Source: Histomonas meleagridis (lineage: Eukaryota; Parabasalia; Tritrichomonadida; Dientamoebidae). From it: a DNA stretch of 64,000 bases. Within the stretch, counting starts at the first letter, position 1, and each line of letters begins with the position of its first letter. Positions 28,553 to 38,700 of the stretch are shown piece after piece. The stretch lies in the NCBI GenBank assembly GCA_020186115.1, contig WSYJ01000005.1, positions 62,001-126,000 of the forward strand, given 5' to 3'. A program made the position numbers and the translations under genes. Below the pieces are notes generated by a model, which did not search any database, was not told the DNA's origin, and saw only the letters and a list, made by a program, of their open reading frames with translations.

Positions 28553-30193
28553 TTATTCCTCAAGTACCTTATTTGCTAATGCCTCAGCCAAAAACACAAC
28601 AATCACCGAAATGTTATCTAAGGAATTTTTTTCGAATGCCATATCTCTCAATTTTTTAGCAGCCGTCAATGGTTCTATTTCAGCAGCTACAATATCACAC
28701 GCTTCTTGATCCGAAATCACATCCCACACACCATCACAAGCCAAAATCATAAACATATCATTTTCTGTTATCTCTACTTGTCTAAAGCTCGGCTTTGTAT
28801 TAAGAGCATCCCCTAATAATCCGTCTCCTAAAGCTCGCGACACAGACAATAATCCGCCGAGTCGACCCTCTTTAACAAATCCTCCTTTCGATTGTATGTA
28901 TTCCATTTCATCAGGTAAATCAGGCTTGTGATCCACTGTCAAACGAACTGCTTTTCCATCACGACATAAAACGCAACGAGTATCTCCGAGGTTTGCAACG
29001 CTGAGTGATTGTTCATCAACTATAGCAATTGCAACAGTAGTTCCAACATAGATACACCATTGCCGCATGTCGTTTTGTAATTGCGTAAAAGCTTCTTCAA
29101 TAGATTCACGAAGCGTTTTACCAGAAAGAATATTATCACTGATAAGTGAAGGAAGATTTTCCGATGCATACTCCGAAGCTTCACGTCCTCCATGGCCATC
29201 AAAAAGGCCAAAAAGCATCGACCCAATAGATGGTGTGTCGTTAAGAACAATGGAAACATCTTCCATTTTAGGGCGCCGGCCAATCATTTCTGCTTGGCCA
29301 CTACGAAATGTATCACTTGTTTGACGTGTTTCTTGTTTGTCAATTGTCGAAGCTCGTAAGTCAGCAAGCTCAATGCTTTCAAACAACTTAGTGCCACGAA
29401 TTCGTTCTTTTTGTTCTTGGCGGCCAACGGCCATTTGACGCCCTTTTACAGATTTAAATGATTCAACTTTTTCGCGGAAATTGCTCTGAAATGGATAGCG
29501 GGAAATAGAATCAACAAGATCGGATATGAAGCAGTTACGTGCAGCAATGGATATAGAAGGGTCATTGTCTTGTGATTTGAAGCTGACACATTTGAGATAA
29601 TTATTCAAAAAAAGAGAACTCGTAAGAAGATTAAGATTGCTCTTGGTTACTTTTAGAGGAGCAACAAGAAGGGATTCAAGCTTACGGTTGTTTCGGATGA
29701 GATTATTTAATGATGCTACTGAAGCATCGTTAATTTTAGTATTTTCAAGAATAAGAGCTTGGAGTGATGGATGGTCAACAGCAGCATCAATAAGTTCCTT
29801 GTTTTTATCTCCAAAATCATTTTCACTTGAATCAAATTGTTGAAGATTGGGAAGTGTTAATATGAGTTTTGAAATATACTTAACATGTGTACCTTTAAGT
29901 GAACATTTTCGTAATGAAATTTTGGTGAGAGTCTCTGGGAATATCAAATGAGGTATATAAAAATTAACGAAAACAGGTCCCATTTTTTTACCTATTACTG
30001 CTAGTCCAAAGTCTTCAGTAGACGAAGGGTTTCTCTTCAATGATTCATATATGATTTTCACTAATGTCTTATTTGATTTTTTCTTTTTTTCAGGAATGTA
30101 CTGTTGAACTTCCAGGAAAGACTCAAAAAAGCACCTTGCATTTTGATTTAAAACTTTTGTTAGCTGTATAGGAGAGCTGCTTTCTTGACCCAT
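28553..30193 (-). CDS. LRR-PP2C protein phosphatase (PPM family)
   Basis: A 546-residue fusion. I chose the ATG at 30193, giving MGQESSS, an N-myristoylation signal; the frame extends to 30283 but with no conserved sequence. Residues about 75-220 form leucine-rich repeats of the RNase-inhibitor-like type (LTLPNLQQFDSSENDFGD; ALILENTKINDASVASL). Residues about 290-540 are a PP2C domain with its metal-binding motifs: RRPKMEDV, FGLFDGHGGREASEY, VANLGDTRCVL, DHKPDLP, SVSRALGD, ACDGVWDVISDQEA and DNISVIVV. It is a Mg/Mn-dependent Ser/Thr phosphatase, probably membrane-tethered, with LRRs for substrate choice. All catalytic aspartates appear present. Confidence 0.93.
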   Translation of the reverse strand: MGQESSSPIQLTKVLNQNARCFFESFLEVQQYIPEKKKKSNKTLVKIIYESLKRNPSSTEDFGLAVIGKKMGPVFVNFYIPHLIFPETLTKISLRKCSLKGTHVKYISKLILTLPNLQQFDSSENDFGDKNKELIDAAVDHPSLQALILENTKINDASVASLNNLIRNNRKLESLLVAPLKVTKSNLNLLTSSLFLNNYLKCVSFKSQDNDPSISIAARNCFISDLVDSISRYPFQSNFREKVESFKSVKGRQMAVGRQEQKERIRGTKLFESIELADLRASTIDKQETRQTSDTFRSGQAEMIGRRPKMEDVSIVLNDTPSIGSMLFGLFDGHGGREASEYASENLPSLISDNILSGKTLRESIEEAFTQLQNDMRQWCIYVGTTVAIAIVDEQSLSVANLGDTRCVLCRDGKAVRLTVDHKPDLPDEMEYIQSKGGFVKEGRLGGLLSVSRALGDGLLGDALNTKPSFRQVEITENDMFMILACDGVWDVISDQEACDIVAAEIEPLTAAKKLRDMAFEKNSLDNISVIVVFLAEALANKVLEE

Positions 30194-30905
30194 TATTTCG
30201 CCACCACAAAATTCTAAACGTATTGAATATTTCTGTGTCCTTAAACGGAATTTCTTTGAAAAGACATAAAATTTATGGTTCAATAAAATAAATGAGTTGA
30301 ATCTGGATTTGTAAGGAACTTAGCATACTAATATTATTAAATATCATTTAAGTTATGTTAGATACAATGTTTTGTACTTGGGTCTTGAATAGTTTCTCAA
30401 AAAAGACTTATATTTGTCCTTCTGTCCTCCTAAAACTAAAAAATTTATAAGTATAACAAGGTGTAATTGATAGTTCTCTTTACAATTCTTTGGATTAGTT
30501 TTTTTATTGTGACCTTTGTTCATGTTGATTGAATCTTGTGCTATTACAATTATAAATTATATATTTAATTAAAATATAAGTTGAATAAGAATTAGAGAAA
30601 TTTTTGAATTTATTTGATGAAATATTTCATCTTTCGTTTTATAATGAATAAAACATATAAAATTACCTACTTAATAGTTTCTTCCCATCTTAATTAATTC
30701 TGAAATTCTGAAATATATTTTAATTCCTTAAAGTACATAATAAATGAAATCTACAATTGATCAAAGATATTTTTATATATATTTAAATTTTTCCTTATGT
30801 ATTTAGATTACTTTTAATAAAATATCAATTATTGATGACTAGAATTTGGAATTTATAATTTATCAAATATTTCATTGATGAAAATTCAATTTTTCACATT
30901 TATTT
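30194..30905. other. intergenic, no gene seen
   Basis: AT-rich DNA between two minus-strand genes; it is the promoter of the phosphatase gene on one side and the non-homologous flank of the broken prolyl-tRNA-synthetase-like gene on the other. No RNA gene or repeat recognised. Confidence 0.5.
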
Positions 30906-32018
30906 TTATTTTTTGTAAAGCGGCGTTCTTGTACGCTTTGAATCTAATCCAAGCATTTCTGGATAACAATCATGTAAATCTTCGATCTCTGCAACAACTG
31001 CACCTTCAACAACAGATGGATTTGTTGCAACATCAGCATAACGAATGAATTTGGATATCTTTTTGGTGTCACGTGCAACATTGAAGTTGATATAATGGAA
31101 GTCCTTCTTGTTGGCGCCCGTTACGCCGGCAGCGACCGTTTGCACAGAGTTGTCAACAATGATTGTGCACTCGCTTGCACGCTTGAGGCCGATTAAACCA
31201 GAGAAACCGGGGACAAGCCCATGCTTTTCAAGGAGCTCTGGTGGAGCAAGTTGAATTTCAATGTTGGTTCCAGATATTCCTAGAAAATGACGTAATTTTT
31301 CTTCAGAAACATCTAAATCACCACGGATATTAACAAAAACAAGACGACCATCAACTTTATACATGACTGCTTTGACCAAATCGGTTTTAGATTTGCCAGT
31401 GAATTTAGATAAATCTTCGATGGTTGAACAATCAGGTGTAGCAACTTCTGAAACAGGAGGGATTTCTATGTTTGGGTCATAAGGAGTATAGTTACAACTG
31501 TTTTGAATTGTTAATTCTTTCTTTATTGTTGGATCAATAATGAATGCACCGCCAAAATGTTTAATTACTTTAAAGTCCTGAGAGTAAAGTGATGAAAGTT
31601 TTTGGGAAAAATCTGCAACATCAATTGATGAATCACTAAAGTAATGATATACCAAATCAAATGAAGTGTGCGCTGGAAGAAGTGTTGGATGATTGGCAGT
31701 AGAAACAATTGGTTGGTTCTTAAGTAATATAGGAAGGGATCGAACAGTTCTACACATACCTGAAATTGCTGTTGACAATTCTAAGTCTGTTCGAGCTTGA
31801 ACAAAACACTTCTGAATCACTGCAAGTTTTTTCATGAATTCATCAGTTTCTTTAATAAGCTCATCTGAAAAAGCAAAGAATAATGGTAATAAGCTTAGAG
31901 AATATGTTGATTTTTCATATCTAATCATTGACGCTCTTTGCATGCGAAGCATATGCTCTGACGTTATATATGCTGGTTGTTCCTGTGATTGCTTTAAAAC
32001 TTGTTTTTCGAAATTCAT
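30906..32018 (-). CDS. bacterial-type prolyl-tRNA-synthetase-like protein with INS/YbaK domain, 3'-truncated
   Basis: A 370-residue frame resembling bacterial ProRS. The N-terminal block (EQPAYITSEHMLRMQRASMIR) aligns with the start of ProRS. Residues about 195-320 match the YbaK-type editing insertion (SKFTGKSKTDLVKAVMY, RGDLDVSEEKLRHFLG, HGLVPGFSGLIGL, FNVARDT). The class II motif 2 region (GPTHEE in active enzymes) is not recognisable and motif 3 lies in the missing part, so catalysis of proline activation is doubtful; an editing or pseudo-synthetase role is possible. The frame ends abruptly at 30906, just past a 145-bp stretch duplicated at 45880-46024, where the missing C-terminal part follows. 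Confidence 0.75.
   Translation of the reverse strand: MNFEKQVLKQSQEQPAYITSEHMLRMQRASMIRYEKSTYSLSLLPLFFAFSDELIKETDEFMKKLAVIQKCFVQARTDLELSTAISGMCRTVRSLPILLKNQPIVSTANHPTLLPAHTSFDLVYHYFSDSSIDVADFSQKLSSLYSQDFKVIKHFGGAFIIDPTIKKELTIQNSCNYTPYDPNIEIPPVSEVATPDCSTIEDLSKFTGKSKTDLVKAVMYKVDGRLVFVNIRGDLDVSEEKLRHFLGISGTNIEIQLAPPELLEKHGLVPGFSGLIGLKRASECTIIVDNSVQTVAAGVTGANKKDFHYINFNVARDTKKISKFIRYADVATNPSVVEGAVVAEIEDLHDCYPEMLGLDSKRTRTPLYKK
30913..31057 (-). repeat. 145-bp direct repeat, copy 1 (inside ProRS-like gene)
   Basis: Matches 45880-46024 with two differences that I can see (CGGCG/CGGAG near 30923 and CATGT/CACGT near 30973). Sequence similarity stops sharply at both ends. Confidence 0.95.
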
Positions 32019-32172
32019 TCGAGTGGCCAGAAACAGCCGATACGCCGATGGTATCGTCCACGTTTACAACAGCTTTTTTCACAACGTTGTAAAAAAAATT
32101 TAAATTTTCAGAATTCAATTTTCAATCGAGATCAGTATCGTTGGGGCACCCGAAATTTTACAAAATTTTTGA

Positions 32173-32541
32173 ATGATTTTCGAAATATTAGCAATACACA
32201 ATGTTACCGCAACATTCGATGGCATTGAACATCGCCCTTGCATGTTCAGAACGGCTTTATGCCCGGATCGTTGTAACCATGCAAAAGATCTTGCTGTATT
32301 TACAATTAATGAATACATAAATTACGAAAAAAAGAGTGAATATGGTGATGAAAAGCAAGAAAAGTTTTATGTTGACATTAATCCAAACGCAATAGATAAT
32401 AAGCAAGATCCTCAAATCCTTGAATTTATCAACAATCTTAAAAAAGGAGATAAAGTTAAGATATTATGGGAACATATATACGTAAACAATGAAGGAAATA
32501 TGTATCCAGAGAGACAAGTTCGTAAGATTGAATTTGCATAA
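32173..32541 (+). CDS. small conserved-looking Cys/His protein, unknown
   Basis: A 122-residue soluble protein with a protein-like, fairly GC-rich start. The N-terminal half has a clustered Cys/His motif (PCMFRTALCPDRCNHAKDLAVF) that could bind a metal. The C-terminal half has a beta-rich pattern (LKKGDKVKILWEHIYVN, ERQVRKIEF) like a small OB- or SH3-like barrel. I do not recognise a named family. It is divergent from the ProRS-like gene, with 154 bp between starts, and is 192 bp upstream of VPS13. Confidence 0.75.
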   Translation: MIFEILAIHNVTATFDGIEHRPCMFRTALCPDRCNHAKDLAVFTINEYINYEKKSEYGDEKQEKFYVDINPNAIDNKQDPQILEFINNLKKGDKVKILWEHIYVNNEGNMYPERQVRKIEFA

Positions 32542-32733
32542 ACATTCTTTTTTTTTTAATTTTTCAAAAACTAAAATGGTTTATGCCATAATCATGGAAT
32601 GCATGAAAAGAATTTGGTTTTGGCTTGCTTTTAAGGCTTGGATATTTTTGCCAAAACGTTGACTTTACATCAAAAAAATCCATTTCAAACCAATTGAAAA
32701 TTCTTTACCCGAAATAAAGAATCAGCCAAACAA

Positions 32734-35700
32734 ATGGGAGGGATTGTTTCTAAGATTATCATGCATTATTTAAAGGAATTCCTTGAACCTGCTTCAACAC
32801 AACAAATGAAGCTCAAGATTTTTAAAGGATCATTAGTTTTAAATAATATTGAATTAAAATCAACTGCTTTAACATCACAACTTATCCCATTCATAGTTCG
32901 GAAAGGAACAATAGGATACATAGACGTTTCATTCCCATGGAAAAAATTAAACAAAAATCCAACAATTATTACAATAAGAGATGTTTTTGTTGTTCTTCAG
33001 TTTGACGGAAGAATTTTATTAAAGAAAGACATGCAAGCAAGCAGGGATGCATTACATGTCGAACAAGAACAAACATCTCCAGTTGCAGAAAAGCAATCAT
33101 TTATCCAAGGAATATTTGAAACAATAATTGATAATGTTAGAATTAATATCGAAAACATCCACATTTGCGTTGAAATTCCAATAGAAGAAACAACAATCTC
33201 CATTGGCTTAGTAATCAAAAAAATTAATTTATCAACTCTTGACGAGAATGATAAAGTTATTACAAGTATCGTACATCCCAAATCAGTTCATAAAGGTCTT
33301 ACCATTACAGGACTTGCAGCATATTTTGACACATTTTCAGATCAAATTCCAATTGATTTATTCCAGCAAACCATGAAAGATCAGATCACTGGTGAACACC
33401 AATTCCTTTTAAGTCCCACTGACATCAGTACTATTCTTATTCATTCACATGATCCTCAAGATAAATACACAAATCAATTATCTGTCAATATTCCTAAAAT
33501 TAAGTTAGGTTTAGATTTTCACCAATGTCGTGCCTTAGTTTCATTATCATCTATGGTACGAAAACTTCAAAATTCTCGGAGATATGCAAGTTGTAATCGG
33601 CCCAAAAGCTTTGAAAATTGTTCGAAAGTATGGAGATATATGCATCGATGTGCACTTGTTCAAAACCATCCCATTAACTTCAAGCCTAAACTTGCTCTAA
33701 ACATTTTAAAAAACCGAATTCAATATTTGAAATATTTTCAAAAAGTTCGAAATTCAAAGAACACCACAAACCGAATAGGGTCCCCCAAATACAACCTATC
33801 GTCCTTTCAAAACAAGATCGGCAAAGAACCGAGTTTATTTTTACAAGAATATTCGGAAGCCATATGTATTAAAGAAGAAGCGTTAAAAGAAATCGGATCA
33901 TTAACCGATATCGATTTATCGGAATTAAAAAATTTCCGTCAAGCAAAAGAATTTATTTTTTCCATGAAACAATTATATGGATCATTAAATATTGATTCGA
34001 TCAAATTTGAAATGAAATATACTATTAATGAACCAATTATTAAAGGCAAGTTAAGTAAATTTACTTCTACTTTAGATAGTTTACCTACAGGTGCAAAAGC
34101 GAATCTAAAAATCGAAAAATTTTATATTAAATCTCCAAACAAAAATAATAATAATGAAATGTTCGAACATCTTAATATCGAAAATGAAATATTTTTAAAT
34201 GGCGATTGTATAATTCCTTCTACGCCTGATATGACTACAATTAATTTAACAATTTCACCATTACAAATTATAGTTGATCTTGATACTATATTTCATTTAA
34301 CAGAACTATTTACTGATCAAAGTATCCAATTCTTACCAGAGAAATTACGAATAACATATTTTGATTTTGGTGAAAAGATTCAACCGATAAAACTCATTAA
34401 AAATTATTCACTAAATTTAAATATTCCCTCGTTTCGAATTACAATTCCTTATACTACAAATCAAGAGAATGATTCTATTGATTTCATTCTTTATGATTTT
34501 AATTTAAGTAAACCTCAAACGAAAATAATTGCTGATAATGTACAATTGATACCAATTAATTTCGTGATCAATTTTTCATTAAAATTTTTACTCACTAATG
34601 AAATAGTAATGTTTGAAAGTCAAAACTTAAAAACAGATTTATCATTAGTACTTTATGATCAAAAAATTAACGCTGATATAACAATTGATTTTTCATTAGA
34701 TTCATTTTCTTTATATTTAGTACAAACAAATATTGTATCATTATTAAATGCATTACAAAGTATTACAAGTTTATCATTATTTCAACGGAAAAAGAATTCG
34801 AAACAAATATTTGTGTTTGGTAAGAATAAACTCTTTTTAACAGCTAAAATCCCAAACATTAATATAATTTTAGATGATGGAATTGCGGATAAATTAATGA
34901 AAATATCATTAGGACCAATAATATCCAAAATTACATATGAAGATGAAAAATTAAATTTAAATGCTAATATTATGCCAATTAAAATTAATCATATTAATGA
35001 ATTATTTATGGAAATACAAAATCCAATTAATATAACATTCGATTTAATAAATAATACTCAAACTATTACGATTAATATTGATAAAATTCATGGATTTTTA
35101 TTATTTGATACATTACAATGGTTATTAAAATATATGGACTCAATAATTAAAACAATTCCTAAACCAAAACAAATACAAAATCAAAATCAAATAAATAACG
35201 TTAAATCAAATATAAATTTAAATGTTCAAGTTACAAATACAATTTTCGAAATGAAAATTCCTAAAGAAAATTTGATGATTGATTTAAAGACTATCGAAGT
35301 TAAAAACAAAAATAATAATTTAAGTAGTTTAAATGTTAATATTTCGGATCTTTCTATATATAAAGGAAATCATTTCATATTAAAACCTTTTAACTTAAAT
35401 ATTCCAATTAACTTCCCAAATCCTTTTGACTTACAAATCGATTTCGTTGAAGTTGGAATTATTCCGGAAGATATAAATCCTTTATTCGATTATATTCCAC
35501 AAATCTTGAAATTTATGGTCAAACTTCGTGAAATGCCATTTATGCCTGAAAAGATTCAACTTTATTTGAAAGTTAAAAAAGTCAAATTATTAATATTAGA
35601 AAATATTGAAAGTTATATATCACAACTTTCGATTTTAAACATAAATTTGAACTTATTTTTAACTAGAAAATCAATAAAAACTAATGTCGACATAGATAAA

Positions 35701-38700
35701 ATAAGAGGATATTATTTAGATAAATTAAGTTTTATTAAAATACCCGATAAATTACATGTTGAATTTAATTTATTAGATAATAACATTGAAGTTTTAACTA
35801 ATTTATCTAAAACTAATGTTAAAGTTAAAGAAGAATTAATTTATTGGGCTTTAAGATTTAAGTTTAATACTGAAAATTTGAAAGGAAAAGATGAAACAGA
35901 TATAAATAAACCAAGTAAAACTATAAAAATTAATTTAAATTTAAAGCCTATAAATATAACATTACTTAAAAAGACGAAAAATTTAATTAAATTATTTATA
36001 GATGAAACAACTATCAATTTAACAAAAGATGAAAAAATTGGAATTGATTTAAATAGTAATGGATTAACTATTAAAACGGATTACATAAAGCAAAAAGTTG
36101 TTAAATTTGAACAATTAAAATTCCAATTATTAAAAGATCGATTATTTGCACGAATTCCTAAAGTTATAATTTATATATCAATTCCATATATCTTTAAAGT
36201 CATTAAATATATCAAAAATATTATCCCTAAAAATAACAATTTAGTACAATATAATACAATTTTAGATGAAACAAATAATAAACAAATGAAAATACCAATG
36301 ATTAATATTGATTTCTTAATGGAAGGAATGCAAATTAATATATTACCAAAACAAAACGATGTTAAAACACATTATTTATCAATTAATATACCAACGATTC
36401 AATTAGCTTTTAATTCTTTTTATAAGTTAATTGCATTAAATATTGGAAGTATAATAATATCAACAATTTGTCATAAAAGAAGACCAACAATAAAAATATC
36501 CGGAATTAAGTTATCTTTATCATTTTCGGATGATAATGATATAAATTTAGTTACATTTGATTATATAAATTCATTACCTACAAATAATAATAATAATGAA
36601 AATAATATAATCGAAAAAATAAATTTAACATTTAAAGTTGAACAAATACAAGTTTTATATACGAATTTATTTGCTTCAACAATAATTAATTGTTTAGTAT
36701 TTGATTTTAATATGTTACCTAAAAATAACTTTAATTTACCAATGAAAATGATTCCAATAAATTTGGAAGTGCAATTAAATGATTTCCAAATTGTTATGAT
36801 AATGGTTGAACCTATTGCAACATTTTTATTATCCGAAATTAATTTGAAATATAATTTCGGTGATTTAGATGCATCGATATCAAAAGTTAATGTTATATCT
36901 AAAGAAGGCGAATCAATGCCAATAATTAAAACATTAACAAATGATAATTTAATTAAAATCCAATTTAAGAACAAAGAATTATTTTGTATATTTTCGGAAG
37001 CACAAATTTATGTTGATTATCAATTATTAACATCAATTGTTACATTTATAATGTCATCACCTTTATTAGAATTAATGAAAAATGATAATACAAATACAAA
37101 ACAAATGATTAAACAACAATCTTCATTTAGTTCAATGAATTCATTAAATTCATTTAGTTCATTAAATTCATTAGAATCAATTGAAGGTTTACAAATTACT
37201 ATAATCGTTAGAATCCCTATAATTAATATTATTATACCTTCTTCATTAAATCCAGAAGATAATATGAATTTAAATATTAATTTTGGATGTCTTTTAGAAT
37301 TATCAAATAGAAGAACTTCGATAGCATTAGAAAACTTTAATGTATTTATATCTAATCCGATAACAAAACAAAGTTTTTCACCTTTAATTTCTGATTTCGG
37401 ATTTGTAGCAACAATTAGAAAAACTTCAAAAGGTCTTTCAATAACAATGAATATTATTGAATTAATTATAAAAATTTCTGTTTTTGATATATTATTATTT
37501 AAACAAATTATTGAATCAATACAGAAAACAGTTGAATTACGAACTTATACATATGAAGAAACAAATTTCAAATCGAAGTTCCAATTAGAAGACATTCGAA
37601 TTACATCAGAAAAAATCGAGTTAATATTATGTGAAGATAATAAATCATCGAAATCATTATTTATACCAATATTTCGATTTATTATACCACAAATTAATAC
37701 CATAGCTACATTAACACAAACAGTAAATACATTTATGATAGAATTAACACCTTATTTAGAGTTCTTTAATAATATTACTGGTTCATATGATTTTATTATT
37801 GAAACTTTTCCTTTATTATTAATATTAGTTTTAACAGAAGAAACAACACAAATCAATTTACAAGTACAAAAAGATTATAATATAAATATAAATTTACCAA
37901 TTTTTGCGATTACTCGTATTAAAAAAATCATAAAAATATTAAAAGCACAAATTAATTTCTCACAACGTTATTTACGTTCATCAGAATTACCAATATTATC
38001 AATATCAAATGAACTTGAATCATATATATTAATCAAACAAAAAGGTGTCGAACTTAAACTATTACCAACTGAAATATTACCTATTTTTAATGTTAATGAT
38101 TCTAATCTTAATATGATTGAATTTAAATATAAAAATTTACAATTTAATTTTAATCCAAATTCAATATCTTATCCAACATATATAACTTCATATCAAAATA
38201 AAAACATTATAATATGTGTAAATAAAATCCCTTATAAATGTGGATTATTAATAACATTAAAAAGTCCGGTACAAATCGAAAACTTATTAAGTGTACCATT
38301 TGATTTATATTATAAAAATGAAAAAGAAAATAAATTAATAAATTTAGGTACAATAAATCCTAAAAAACGATTTTCTTTAACACTTTCACCAAATGTTAAT
38401 AATTATTATACGATAATACCTATAAATATTAATTCGAATAATGTCCAAAAATATTTTTATTTTACAATTTCATATGAAAATGATAAAATCGAAATATTTC
38501 AAGTTCCTATAAATAAGTCATATTTTAATTGTATTAAAGTTCCATATATTGATTATTTATCAGGAATTAAAGTCTTTGCGATTAAATCACAATTTATTAT
38601 ACGAAATTATTTACCATATCATATCCATATTCGATCAAATGATAATGAAATTCCAATTACTATTAAATCGAATGGTAAAAATAATTTATATTTCGGTAAC

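Noticed and set aside
31834-32318. Short overlapping ORFs on both strands around the ProRS-like start
   Set aside because: They overlap the better supported starts at 32018 and 32173 and have no domain-like content.
36561-36974. 137-codon minus-strand ORF inside VPS13
   Set aside because: Antisense shadow of an AT-rich coding region; VPS13 is continuous on the other strand.
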